Part shown: piece after piece, positions 47,293 to 56,524 of the stretch | Position numbering within the stretch: position 1 is the first letter of the stretch | How the letters are laid out: each line of letters begins with the position of its first letter | Assembly (NCBI GenBank): GCA_902595855.1 | Contig: CACJRY010000005.1 | Span: forward strand, 1 to 64,000 | Source: an uncultured Alphaproteobacteria bacterium | GTDB taxonomy: Bacteria; Pseudomonadota; Alphaproteobacteria; HIMB59; GCA-002718135 | DNA: 64,000 nt | Direction: 5' to 3' | Notes under the pieces: model-generated | The model's database searches: none | What the model was told of the DNA's origin: nothing | The model's input: the letters and a program-made list of their open reading frames with translations, nothing else | Program-made: the position numbers and the translations under genes

Positions 47293-48835
47293 AAAGAAAA
47301 TATATTTAATAGTTAGAAAATTTTTATTAATATATTTATCAATATTTTCAGGAAAAATAAAATTTAAATTATTATCGGGTTTAAATTTTAAAATAATTGA
47401 TTTTAATAATTATGAAAAAAATAAAAACTTAATATTCAGAAAGGATTTTTTTAAGTTAGAAAAAAACTCACTAGTTTACAATTTTGACTTTATAAATTTA
47501 TGCAACAAACTAGGAGGGAAAAGGGGTATTGAAATTGCAAAATTTGGTATTTTTAATTGGTATAAAGCCAATAAATTCAAATCAAGCTTTGTTTGGGACA
47601 CTGAACAAACAGCAAAAAGGATTTTAAATTTAGTATATAATTTTGATTTTATTAACTCAATATCTACAAAAAAGGATGAGCAAAAATTAAAAAAAATATT
47701 AAAAGTTAATATAGATGTTTTTGATAAGCTTATTTTTTCTAAAAATTTTGAAAAGCATTCTTTGCTAGAGCTTAAAGTATATATTTTAACAAAGTTTATT
47801 TTAGGTAATAAAATTGTAAATATTAAAAACAAATTTGAAATAATTATAAAAAATCACTTAGATAGTTTTTCAATGCACAAAAGTTATAATGCTTTAGAAC
47901 AAGCTAGATTTATAAATGATATTAATGAAATAATTTCTATGCTGTTAAACCTTAATAATGAAGTTGATGATTTATTTAATTTTACTAAAATAAAAATGGA
48001 GACAGTGCTGGCACAATATTTTCATAAGGATGGTAGTGTTGCTTTATTCAATGGATTTGGAAACCATAATATTGAAAAAATTAAATTAGCATTAAGTGAA
48101 AAACAAAATATAAGAAAGATAGAATATCCTGAAAGCATTAATGGTATATTTTATTTTGAAGATAAGTTAAAAAAAATTTTCTTTGATATTGTTCAACCTA
48201 CAAACACCTCAATATCTAAAAAACTTAGTGCAGGAACATTGTCAATTGAATTTAGTTCTGAAAAAGAAAAAATAATTACAAATTGTGGCTCTCTTGAGAA
48301 AACTACCGGCGATGCTTCTTATTTGAGATATTCTGCAGCTCATTCTACTGTTATTCTTGAAAATACAAACATAAGTGAAATTAGAAATAATCAACCGCAC
48401 ATAAAATTTCCTCAAATAGTTTCTTTCAAAAAAATAAGCGACGGCATGAACCATGCCATAGAAGCATCTCATAACGGCTATATGAAAAATTATAAAAAAA
48501 TTGTAAAACGAAAAATTTATTATGAAGAAAATAAAAATTCTTTATTTGGAGAAGATTTAATCATTTCATCAATCTCAAAAAACAAAGAAGTAATTTATCA
48601 TATTAGATTTCATGTTTTGCCAAATATTAATATCACACAAACAAATAGTAAAAAAAGCGTTATTCTTAAAACAAATAATAATTCTATATGGCTATTTAAT
48701 GCTAGCAAAGATTTATCTCTAGAAGAAAGTGTTTTTGTTGACAAAAATGATGTTAAACAAACAAAACAGATAGTAATAAAAGGCATAACAAAACAAAATA
48801 GGGAAAAAATTAAATGGTCTCTCTCAAAAAAGTGA
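47285..48835 (+). CDS. Heparinase II/III family protein
   Basis: 516 aa from the ATG overlapping the rsmB stop; the ORF-track start (47204) lies deep in rsmB and is not needed. It has an alpha-barrel N-terminal half (TEQTAKRILNLVYNFDFI, HNIEKIKLAL) and a beta-sheet C-terminal half (GTLSIEFSSEKEKIITNCG, YSAAHSTVILENTNISEI), as in heparinase II/III polysaccharide lyases. A conserved neighbour of rsmB and purH in this class; substrate unknown, possibly a cell-wall or exported glycan. Confidence 0.82.
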   Translation: MIKKKIYLIVRKFLLIYLSIFSGKIKFKLLSGLNFKIIDFNNYEKNKNLIFRKDFFKLEKNSLVYNFDFINLCNKLGGKRGIEIAKFGIFNWYKANKFKSSFVWDTEQTAKRILNLVYNFDFINSISTKKDEQKLKKILKVNIDVFDKLIFSKNFEKHSLLELKVYILTKFILGNKIVNIKNKFEIIIKNHLDSFSMHKSYNALEQARFINDINEIISMLLNLNNEVDDLFNFTKIKMETVLAQYFHKDGSVALFNGFGNHNIEKIKLALSEKQNIRKIEYPESINGIFYFEDKLKKIFFDIVQPTNTSISKKLSAGTLSIEFSSEKEKIITNCGSLEKTTGDASYLRYSAAHSTVILENTNISEIRNNQPHIKFPQIVSFKKISDGMNHAIEASHNGYMKNYKKIVKRKIYYEENKNSLFGEDLIISSISKNKEVIYHIRFHVLPNINITQTNSKKSVILKTNNNSIWLFNASKDLSLEESVFVDKNDVKQTKQIVIKGITKQNREKIKWSLSKK

Positions 48836-50316
48836 CAAGTTATGCATTAGTTTCAGTTTATAATAAAAAAAATCTATATAATTTGTGTAATATTTTAAAA
48901 AAATATAAAATCGGAATAATCTCAACAGGATCTACCTCAAAAAAAATTAGATCATTAGGATTTACATGTTTTGAAATTTCTAAATTTACAAAATTTGATG
49001 AGGTTCTTGATGGAAGAGTTAAAACTCTTCATCCCAAAATATATATTTCTATATTACACAATAGAAATAATAAAGTTCATGAAAAAACTTTTGAGAAGAC
49101 AAATTTCCCAAAAATTGACCATGTAATTGTAAATCTCTATCCATTTAGTAAGTTCATTGATAAAAAAAAAGATGAAGCAATTGAAATGATCGACATTGGT
49201 GGATCTACTTTACTTAGAGCGTCTGCAAAAAATTATGAAAGCATAACAACTATTTGCTCCCCAGACGATTATAAACTTTTAAAGAAAAATATAGAAAAAA
49301 ATTTAGGTGCTACAGATTTAAATTTTAGAAAACTTATGGCAAAAAAAACTTTTGAACTAACTTTCCAATATGATCGAGATATATACAATTGGTTCTCAAA
49401 AAAAAATAAAGAAATATATTTGAGATATGGAGAAAACCCAGACCAAAGTGCAGTATTGAGAACAAATAAAGATAAAAGCATTATTGACAATAAAATTCAG
49501 GGAAAAGAGATTAGTTACAATAATATTTCTGATATTGATAGTGGTTTAGATTTCTTAAGTGAATTTAATGAACCAACAACTGTAATTATAAAACATAATA
49601 ATGCTTGTGGCGTTGCATCATCTTTAACAATAAAACAATCTTTTCTAAGAGCGCTAAAAAGTGATACGAAAAGTGCTTTTGGGGGAGTAGTATTAGTTAA
49701 TAAAAGAATAGATGAAGATTTGGCTAAAATTATTATAAAAAATTTTATTGAGATTTTAGTTGCGCCAAGTTTTACAAAAAAAGCAAGAAAGATTTTAAGT
49801 TCAAAGACAAAATTAATTTTAATTAATTCAAAATCAATACCAAAAATAAAAAAAGAGACAATAAAATCAGTAAGGATGGGGTCTTTATTACAAAAAAATA
49901 ATGATGCAAAAATATCAAAACATAATTTTACAACAGTATCAAAAAAAAATAAAATTTCTAAAAGAGAGAGTGAAGATATTTTGTTTGCATTTAGAGTTGT
50001 TAAACATATAAAATCTAATGCGGTAGTTCTAGTCAAAAACAAACAGACTATTGGTATAGGTGCAGGCCAGATGAATAGGTATGATGCAACAAAAATAGCA
50101 GTTATGAAATATAGAGAAAATTTTTCCTATAAAAATATAGTTTGTGCATCTGATGCATTTTTTCCTTTTACTGATAGCTTAAAATTATTAATAAAAAATA
50201 ACTGCACATGTATTGTAGAGCCAAACGGCTCAATAAATGATAAGAAGATAATTAACTTTGCTAATCAAAAAAATATAAAATTAATATTTTCCTCTAAGAG
50301 AGTTTTTAAGCACTAA
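48814..50316 (+). CDS. purH: Bifunctional AICAR formyltransferase / IMP cyclohydrolase
   Basis: Last two steps of purine synthesis. The N-terminal MGS-like domain has ISTGSTSKKIRSLGF, DGRVKTLHPKIY and IVNLYPFSKF; the transformylase part has RYGENPDQSAVL, IIKHNNACGVAS and DAFFPFTDSL. 500 aa, a little shorter than the E. coli enzyme but complete. Overlaps the heparinase-family gene by 22 bases and shares one base of its stop with the next small ORF. Confidence 0.95.
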   Translation: MVSLKKVTSYALVSVYNKKNLYNLCNILKKYKIGIISTGSTSKKIRSLGFTCFEISKFTKFDEVLDGRVKTLHPKIYISILHNRNNKVHEKTFEKTNFPKIDHVIVNLYPFSKFIDKKKDEAIEMIDIGGSTLLRASAKNYESITTICSPDDYKLLKKNIEKNLGATDLNFRKLMAKKTFELTFQYDRDIYNWFSKKNKEIYLRYGENPDQSAVLRTNKDKSIIDNKIQGKEISYNNISDIDSGLDFLSEFNEPTTVIIKHNNACGVASSLTIKQSFLRALKSDTKSAFGGVVLVNKRIDEDLAKIIIKNFIEILVAPSFTKKARKILSSKTKLILINSKSIPKIKKETIKSVRMGSLLQKNNDAKISKHNFTTVSKKNKISKRESEDILFAFRVVKHIKSNAVVLVKNKQTIGIGAGQMNRYDATKIAVMKYRENFSYKNIVCASDAFFPFTDSLKLLIKNNCTCIVEPNGSINDKKIINFANQKNIKLIFSSKRVFKH

Positions 50317-50468
50317 TGAAAAAAAAAGAGTTATCGTATATTTTTAAGCTTATAAACAAACACCCATCAATATTAAGTGGTAGAAAAAAAATAAAAGAAA
50401 ATAATGAAAGAATAGCCAAAACCAAGAGGTTAATTAAAGATTTTATAAGAAAAAATAAATTTTATTAG
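50316..50468 (+). CDS. Small basic protein of 50 aa coupled to purH
   Basis: Below the ORF-track cutoff. The ATG overlaps the purH stop (TAATG), the frame runs 50 codons to TAG at 50466-50468, and the stop interlocks with that of the opposing gene. The product is highly basic, starting MKKKELSYIFKLINKHP and ending in IRKNKFY, with no membrane segment. I do not recognise it. Exact coupling to purH and the fact that it fills the whole gap argue that it is real; composition bias alone would not. Confidence 0.5.
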   Translation: MKKKELSYIFKLINKHPSILSGRKKIKENNERIAKTKRLIKDFIRKNKFY

Positions 50469-52135
50469 ATTGTATATTCAAAATGATTCACCCAATATTG
50501 AATGCCAGCTTTGATTTCATTTACTTTATCAAAATTTTTAAATCTATTTATTGAGCTAGAATATAGAGGTTGAACTACTTGATCATAACTTGGTGTGTTA
50601 ATTTTATCTCTTTTTTTTGCAGTTTTTTGGTAATTAATCATATTTTCTTCAAAAGATAGGTTTAAAAATTTTACTAAACTTGTGATTTCGTTTGTAAAAT
50701 CTTTAATGATATTTTCATACTTAACAGTATGATAATTTATTTCAAAAAAATAAAAGTATTTAAATAGTAGCTGAAAGCATTCATTATAAAAAAATGATGT
50801 AGTATGAATATTTTCAAAATTTACCATCCCCTCATTCATTTTAAATGATGTTAATACACAACTTATTATGCAATCCAAAGGATGTCTAATTGCTAGAATA
50901 ATTTTTGAATTAGGAAATATTGTTTTTATAAAACCTAACTCTATTAGATTTAAGGGATATTTATCAATTATAATTTTTTTAGAGTTGTAATTAAAAGAGT
51001 TCATATATTGTTTTTGCATTTGTATTTTTTCTTTTTCATCAATATTCAAAACGTTAATTAATTTATTTTTTTCATAAAATTGATGCCTAACATCAAGCAA
51101 ATATGGCTTTTCTTCTAAAACAATAGTTTTTGAATGGCTTCTTAAAATCGTATCTAGAAGTGTTGTTCCTGATCTTGGAAACCCAATTAAAAAAACTAAG
51201 TTTGAGTGATATATTCCCTCAGAAAAATTAGATAATTTGGATTTATTTTTTTTTTCAAAAAAATTTTTATAAACAGAAATGGTATCTAAAATTAGTTGTT
51301 TATTATATTTTTTATTTTCCTTAAAATTAAGAGTAATTTTGTTTCTCTCAATAGCAAAAAAATAACTTTTATCAAAATCACCAAGTTTTTCATTAACTCT
51401 GCTGAGAAGGTGAAAATAATCTGCTTTAGCTACATCACTTTGCTCTTTTAAAAACTTATTTGAAAGACTTTTATCACTTAGTATGATTTGAGATTTTGAA
51501 TAATTTTTTACCCTAAAATAATATAATGATTCATAGTATGACAGAATGCAATTATTTTTAAAAATTGAACTTGCTTTTTTTAGTAATTCTCTAAAATCTG
51601 TTATACGAGACTGTTTGTCATACTGCTTGAACAAAAAATCATATGACTGCCAAAAATTTTTGTTTAAAGCTATAGTTTTTTTAAAATAATGTTCTGACTC
51701 TAGAAGCTTATCAGCTCTTGTTAAATTGTAAGCCTTTAAATAGTTTAAAATGTAACTCTCATATCTGTTAATATATTTATTTATAAATATCTCTAAATCT
51801 TTGTATTCTTTAAGATTTAGTAAAATTATTGCAATTGCATTAATAATTTCAATATTTTCTTTAATATTAAATAAGAAATTTTCTAAAATATCTTTAGCTT
51901 TTTTTATATTTCCTTCATGAGAGTAAATATTTGAAAGATTTAAATGGCCTTCATACCTATAAATATCTATATTGATTAAATCTTCAAACTTTTCTTTTGC
52001 AAATAAAAATTCTTTTTCTTTTACATCAATTAATCCTAGTTTTAAAATAGCCTCATAGTTTTTTGGTTCTTTTTTTAAAATATTTAGATAATAAATTTTA
52101 TCATTAGAGTTTATGTTCGTAAGTTTTTCGTTCAT
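50465..52135 (-). CDS. TPR-sulfotransferase fusion protein
   Basis: 556 aa. Residues 1 to about 290 are TPR-like helices (EAILKLGLIDVKEKEFLFAKEKFEDL and others). The C-terminal domain has the PAPS loop VFLIGFPRSGTTLLDTILRSH, KYPLNLIELGFI and ILAIRHPLDCIISCVL for the 3'-phosphate site. This architecture is common in marine bacteria and points to sulfation of a protein or glycan. It opens the glycan island. Its stop overlaps that of the small purH-linked ORF. Confidence 0.88.
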   Translation of the reverse strand: MNEKLTNINSNDKIYYLNILKKEPKNYEAILKLGLIDVKEKEFLFAKEKFEDLINIDIYRYEGHLNLSNIYSHEGNIKKAKDILENFLFNIKENIEIINAIAIILLNLKEYKDLEIFINKYINRYESYILNYLKAYNLTRADKLLESEHYFKKTIALNKNFWQSYDFLFKQYDKQSRITDFRELLKKASSIFKNNCILSYYESLYYFRVKNYSKSQIILSDKSLSNKFLKEQSDVAKADYFHLLSRVNEKLGDFDKSYFFAIERNKITLNFKENKKYNKQLILDTISVYKNFFEKKNKSKLSNFSEGIYHSNLVFLIGFPRSGTTLLDTILRSHSKTIVLEEKPYLLDVRHQFYEKNKLINVLNIDEKEKIQMQKQYMNSFNYNSKKIIIDKYPLNLIELGFIKTIFPNSKIILAIRHPLDCIISCVLTSFKMNEGMVNFENIHTTSFFYNECFQLLFKYFYFFEINYHTVKYENIIKDFTNEITSLVKFLNLSFEENMINYQKTAKKRDKINTPSYDQVVQPLYSSSINRFKNFDKVNEIKAGIQYWVNHFEYTI

Positions 52136-52237
52136 TAAAGTCTATTTTAAATTAAAAAAAGCATTTTAAAACAGTATATTTTTATCAATAATTAAAATTA
52201 ACTTTTCAGCTAGTGTTTTTTGCTTTATTTAAGAATT

Positions 52238-52837
52238 ATGCACCTTTTTTTTTCTACTCCTATTTGGATAACTGAAATTAATAATTTTGAAAATATAAAT
52301 AAAGAATTAATTAATTATATTTACAATGCGAAAGAAAAGAATCCAAAAGGCAAAACAAAAAGTAATGTATATGGTTGGCACTCTGAAGATTTTGATTTGA
52401 AGGACCAAGAATTAAAAAATTTTATTTCTGAAATTTCAAAAAATATTGGAATTGCAATTAAAGACATGAATTGGGATTTAGATACACAAATTGTTAAAAT
52501 TACAAGCATGTGGAGTATAATCAACAATAAAGATGCATTTAATGAAAGACATCATCATGGGAGCAGTGCTCTCAGCGCCGCTTACTATGTAAAAGCAGAA
52601 AAAAATGCAGGAAATATTATTTTCTTTGATCCTAGACAGGCTAATGTTTTTCATCATCCAATTTCTAAAGAAGCAAACAATATTAATGCACAAGTACAAT
52701 CAGTAACTCCAAAGGCAGGCACTTTGGTATTATTTCCTAGCTATTTAGAACATAAGGTAGGTCCAAATCTTTCTAATGAAGAACGAATAGTAATAAGCTT
52801 TAATGTTTCCTTGTTAAGAAAAAAAGACTTAGTTTAA
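52238..52837 (+). CDS. 2-oxoglutarate/Fe(II) oxygenase family protein
   Basis: 199 aa from the ATG at 52238 (the ORF track uses a TTG at 52220). Iron-site residues are visible in HHHGSSALSAAYYV and LFPSYLEHKVGPN, with ERIVISFNV for the 2-oxoglutarate arginine. The layout matches the small 2OG-Fe(II) oxygenases found in marine phages and bacteria. Could hydroxylate a sugar, lipid or protein of the surrounding island; substrate unknown. Confidence 0.78.
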   Translation: MHLFFSTPIWITEINNFENINKELINYIYNAKEKNPKGKTKSNVYGWHSEDFDLKDQELKNFISEISKNIGIAIKDMNWDLDTQIVKITSMWSIINNKDAFNERHHHGSSALSAAYYVKAEKNAGNIIFFDPRQANVFHHPISKEANNINAQVQSVTPKAGTLVLFPSYLEHKVGPNLSNEERIVISFNVSLLRKKDLV

Positions 52838-52840
52838 CAA

Positions 52841-53563
52841 TTAATTTTTTAATTTTTTCAAAAAAAGTTCAATATCAATATTTTTAAGTTGGAGTTGGTT
52901 TATAATTTCTTTTCCATGAATTCCAACGAAATGAAAAAAGTTTGGTTTTTTTATTTTTTTAGCGTTAGGTAAAAAAGGCATATAATTCCATTCGCACCCA
53001 ATTTCTGTAAACAAGTCTTTGTTCTGAAGTATAAATTCATTAAGCATCATGTTATCTGAGTTTTTTCCTTTTGCTCTAATTTTATTTTTCATTCTATCAA
53101 TCATATATTTAGATAATTTTTTTGCCGTTAAATTATCACAAAATGTTACTCCCGAGTTAAAGTATCCGTATGAATTATCTAGATTGTTTATTTCTCTAAA
53201 TATTTTTGAAGAGTTTCCTTCAGGCTCTCTTACGTTTTGCAATCCATTAATTTTAGGAAGAGGTTCAGCATCCGAATAAATATAAATGTCATTATCTATA
53301 TATATTGTGTATTTATAATGATTATTAAAATGAAAGTATCTCTCAAAAGAATAATGCTTATTCTTTGTTGCTAAGAAATCAAAGTTTCCAAACTCAGCTT
53401 CGTAGGTGCTCTTCTTTACGAGAGAATAATCATAACCACATTTCTCACAATATTTTTTTACAGAGGGAATAAATATATCTCGAATTGGATTAATTGTAGA
53501 TTCATTTCCCCACTGTGTTCCAGAACCAATATCAATTTGCAGAACAAGAGTTTCAGATTTCAT
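52841..53563 (-). CDS. Glycosyltransferase-like protein (GT-A, DxD type)
   Basis: 240 aa. YTIYIDNDIYIYSDAEPLP contains a DND metal site after a hydrophobic strand, then YGYFNSGVTFCDN and FFHFVGIHG near the end. This is the organisation of GT8/GT-A-like enzymes. Assigned as a probable surface-glycan transferase. It follows the FkbM gene by 1 base on the same strand and is convergent with the oxygenase gene. Confidence 0.65.
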   Translation of the reverse strand: MKSETLVLQIDIGSGTQWGNESTINPIRDIFIPSVKKYCEKCGYDYSLVKKSTYEAEFGNFDFLATKNKHYSFERYFHFNNHYKYTIYIDNDIYIYSDAEPLPKINGLQNVREPEGNSSKIFREINNLDNSYGYFNSGVTFCDNLTAKKLSKYMIDRMKNKIRAKGKNSDNMMLNEFILQNKDLFTEIGCEWNYMPFLPNAKKIKKPNFFHFVGIHGKEIINQLQLKNIDIELFLKKLKN

Positions 53564-53564
53564 A

Positions 53565-54227
53565 TTAGTACCATTCGTAAAACCAATTGTTGTAAAGATT
53601 TGTTTCCTTTAAATTTTCTAATAAATTTTTATAAGAACTAAAAAATTCTTTATTTTTATTTTTTCTTGGGTCTCCATGAAGTTCACATAAAACACATTTT
53701 ATTTTGCTTCTTTGTTCTATTAAATACGGCATAATTTCGTATTCACTTCCCTCAACATCGATTTTTATTAAATCAATATTTGAAAATTTGGACACTATAT
53801 TTAAGATATGCTCTACCTTTATTTCTACACTATTAGTTTTGGAGACATTGTCTTTATTATTGTTAAGAGAAGAACTTTCAATATAATTGAAATCGCTAAT
53901 TCCTGTTGATTTCTCATGAAGGTATAATTTTGTGGGTCCTGAATAATTAGAAACAGCAAGGTTAAATGTTTTTACTTTTTCACAGTCAATAAATCTTCTA
54001 GCTAAAATTTCAAAACATAATTTATTTGGCTCAAAAGCGTAAATATATGGTTGTTTTTTTTCAAATATAAAATTTGAAATGTTGCCAATGTTAGCACCAA
54101 TATCGAGCACAACTGAATTTTGATTTAGTCCCTCGATAAGTTCTATAAATTTATTATTAATTATCAAATCTTGATATGCTGTCGAATTTGAAATCATCAA
54201 CTTATATAATAGGCTTGCATTTAACAT
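53565..54227 (-). CDS. FkbM family methyltransferase (copy 1)
   Basis: 220 aa. SAM motif I VVLDIGANIGNISNFIF, the motif II acid in IYAFEPNKLCFEIL, and the FkbM hallmark DLIKIDVEGSEYEIM. It likely O-methylates a sugar in the island's glycan. Probably co-transcribed with the downstream glycosyltransferase. Confidence 0.88.
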   Translation of the reverse strand: MLNASLLYKLMISNSTAYQDLIINNKFIELIEGLNQNSVVLDIGANIGNISNFIFEKKQPYIYAFEPNKLCFEILARRFIDCEKVKTFNLAVSNYSGPTKLYLHEKSTGISDFNYIESSSLNNNKDNVSKTNSVEIKVEHILNIVSKFSNIDLIKIDVEGSEYEIMPYLIEQRSKIKCVLCELHGDPRKNKNKEFFSSYKNLLENLKETNLYNNWFYEWY

Positions 54228-54294
54228 TTAGTTTTACTTTTTTTTAAATTTTTAAAAGGTTATTTTAAGATCTACCTATGTTATAATATATTTT

Positions 54295-54969
54295 ATGAAT
54301 GGGTCTACAGCAATAATTATTCAGGCTAGATTAAACAGCCAGAGGTGTAAAAACAAAATGTTGCGTAAATTTGATGATTTATCATTATTTGAATTACAAC
54401 TAAATAAGTTAAATAAACTTGCAGAAAATCCAATTTATAGAGTCTATTGCGCAGTAGGAGAAGAGCCTTTTTTTAAGATACTTAAAAATTACGAATTTGT
54501 TAATCTAGTTAAGAGAGATAAAAAAAGTGTAAGCTCTGATGCAATTGAAGATGTATTTAATTACTTAAAAGAAGTAAAAGAAGAAGTAATATGCTTTGTA
54601 AATGCATGCGCCCCTTTGTTAAACATTTCAAAATTAAAAAAAGCATTAGAGCTGTATGATACCTTAAAATTAAAAAGTTTAACAACTGTTATAGAAAAAA
54701 AAACATGGTATTTTGATAACAATAATAAGCCCATTAATGATAATTCAAGTTGTAACACAAAAGATCTGCTGCCTCTTTATGAGTGCACTCACAATTTTCA
54801 TATATTTAAAAAAGAATATTTTATAAAAAATAAAAGATATTGGAAGAATCAGGAAAATGATCCCTATCTCTTCAAAGTTGATTTTTTAGAGTCTTTGGAC
54901 ATAGATACTGAAGAGGAGTTTATATATATTGAAAAAATATATAAGGCGCTAAAAGACTCTAGCCTCTAA
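54295..54969 (+). CDS. Nucleotidyltransferase of the CMP-acylneuraminate/CMP-Kdo cytidylyltransferase type
   Basis: 224 aa with IIIQARLNSQRCKNKML, the CTP-binding loop of NeuA/KdsB/SpsF-type enzymes, a DAIEDVFNYLKEV stretch, and FLESLDIDTEEEFIYIE near the end, the usual DIDTxED signature. It would activate a nonulosonic acid made by the adjacent NeuB-like enzyme. The two genes converge and overlap by 11 bases, so they are not one operon but are a likely functional pair. Confidence 0.8.
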   Translation: MNGSTAIIIQARLNSQRCKNKMLRKFDDLSLFELQLNKLNKLAENPIYRVYCAVGEEPFFKILKNYEFVNLVKRDKKSVSSDAIEDVFNYLKEVKEEVICFVNACAPLLNISKLKKALELYDTLKLKSLTTVIEKKTWYFDNNNKPINDNSSCNTKDLLPLYECTHNFHIFKKEYFIKNKRYWKNQENDPYLFKVDFLESLDIDTEEEFIYIEKIYKALKDSSL

Positions 54970-55780
54970 GTGATTTAATTTTTATTTTTTCTGACTCTGT
55001 AATTTTTCTTGGCTTTGAAGATCCTAAAGATTTTTCAATGGCTCTTATACCGCTCATTAGCTGGAATAATCCTGCTGGCTCTACTGAAGATAATTGATCA
55101 CTTCCCCACATGTGTCTATCCAATGTTATATGTCTTTCGATCCATGTTGCTCCAAGACCAACAGCTGCAAAAGTAGTTGACAGCCCAAACTCATGTCCGC
55201 TGTAACCAATTTCAATTCCTTTAAATTTTGACTTAAGATATTGTATATAATTTAAATTCAATTCACTAACTGGAGAAGGATAGGTTGATATAGTATGCAT
55301 TAATATGTTGGGTTTTAATATCTTTACCGCACTATTTATTTGGGCTTGATTTGACATCCCTGTAGATAATATTTTTTGTTTATAATTTTGATTAACATAT
55401 TTGCATAATTTTTTATCAATTAGCTTTGCAGATGGTATTTTAGTAATTTTTGAAATTTCTTTTAGTTCTGAAGCTGAATTAAGATCCCAAACAGAAGCAA
55501 ACCATTTAATTTTTTTTGATTTACAATATTTATCTATATTAACAAAATCATCTAAAGAAAATTCTATCTTTTTTTTGTATTCAATATACTTTAATTTACC
55601 CCATGGTGTCTTTACTAGTTGATTTTTTTTATTTTTAGGTACAGCTAAATCGGGATCTCTTTTTTGAAACTTAACATAGTCACATCCTGCTAACTTTGCT
55701 AAATCTATTAATCTTTTTGCTATATCGATACTTCCATTATGATTAATGCCAATTTCTGCAATAACTTTAATTCTATTCAT
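54959..55780 (-). CDS. NeuB/SpsE-like nonulosonic acid synthase without SAF domain
   Basis: 273 aa. VIAEIGINHNGSIDIAKRLIDLAK, DYVKFQKRDP, LSTGMSNQAQI, GYSGHEFGL and ERHITLDRHMWGSDQ are NeuB-family blocks; the enzyme condenses phosphoenolpyruvate with an amino sugar. The protein ends soon after (KSLGSSKPRKITESEK), so the C-terminal antifreeze-like SAF domain of the longer enzymes (about 340 aa) is absent. No epimerase, aminotransferase or acetyltransferase for precursor synthesis is adjacent. Confidence 0.82.
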   Translation of the reverse strand: MNRIKVIAEIGINHNGSIDIAKRLIDLAKLAGCDYVKFQKRDPDLAVPKNKKNQLVKTPWGKLKYIEYKKKIEFSLDDFVNIDKYCKSKKIKWFASVWDLNSASELKEISKITKIPSAKLIDKKLCKYVNQNYKQKILSTGMSNQAQINSAVKILKPNILMHTISTYPSPVSELNLNYIQYLKSKFKGIEIGYSGHEFGLSTTFAAVGLGATWIERHITLDRHMWGSDQLSSVEPAGLFQLMSGIRAIEKSLGSSKPRKITESEKIKIKSLRG

Positions 55781-55818
55781 TTATTAATGATTATTATATA
55801 TTATTAATAATTATAGCA

Positions 55819-56517
55819 ATGTTTGAAGACTACAAAAATAAATATAGTGGACAAAGGTGTTTTATAATTGGTTCTGGACCAAGTCTACTTGAAGAGAATC
55901 TTTCTTTAATTAAAAATGAAAAGATTTTTATTGTTAATAGAGGTTACAAAGCGCTTGATCATGGATTATCACATTATGATTTTTATGTTTGTGTTGACAA
56001 AAATGTTTATGAAAAAAATCATAATGAAATTCAAAAAACTACTAAATTTCCTAGGTTTTATAACCATACATTTATGGACAGTCAGATTTATTGGGATGGA
56101 CCAAAGGAGAAATTTATTCCTGTTTTTAAACACGAAAATAAAAATTCTATTTTATACAAAAGCCTCATGTTAGGCATTATGCCTTTAGATTATTATGATG
56201 GTTGGGGTAAGGCAGTAACAGTTGTAGTTGATACTGCTTTAATCGCATTTTTTCTTGGGTTCAAAGAAATATATATTCTTGGGGTTGATCTCTACTATAA
56301 GGACAACACTAAAACACATTTTTATGGAAAAGAAGAAAGTATTTATTTGGATAGTAAGAAGCCTACAAAGCTAATAAGTCAAGCCCTAAATATAACTGTA
56401 AAAAATTTAAATAAATTTTTCCACCACCATTCTGTTAAAATGATTAATTTAAGTAAAGGATATAAGCATAATGATATCTTTCTAACGGGAAGTTTGGAAG
56501 ATATATTTAACAAATAA
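55819..56517 (+). CDS. DUF115 / Maf-like protein, possible nonulosonate glycosyltransferase
   Basis: 232 aa. RCFIIGSGPSLLEENLSLIKNEKIFIVNRGYKAL is the DUF115 glycine loop, and AFFLGFKEIYILGVDLYYKDNTKTHFYG its second conserved block. The fold is shared by bacterial sialyltransferase-like and flagellin-modifying Maf proteins. Next to a NeuB-like and a cytidylyltransferase gene, transfer of a nonulosonic acid is a reasonable inference, not a demonstrated one. Confidence 0.7.
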   Translation: MFEDYKNKYSGQRCFIIGSGPSLLEENLSLIKNEKIFIVNRGYKALDHGLSHYDFYVCVDKNVYEKNHNEIQKTTKFPRFYNHTFMDSQIYWDGPKEKFIPVFKHENKNSILYKSLMLGIMPLDYYDGWGKAVTVVVDTALIAFFLGFKEIYILGVDLYYKDNTKTHFYGKEESIYLDSKKPTKLISQALNITVKNLNKFFHHHSVKMINLSKGYKHNDIFLTGSLEDIFNK

Positions 56518-56524
56518 AATTAAT

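Noticed and set aside
49515-50042. 175-aa minus-strand ORF inside purH
   Set aside because: Antisense shadow of conserved purH coding sequence; hydrophobic composition follows from the sense codons.
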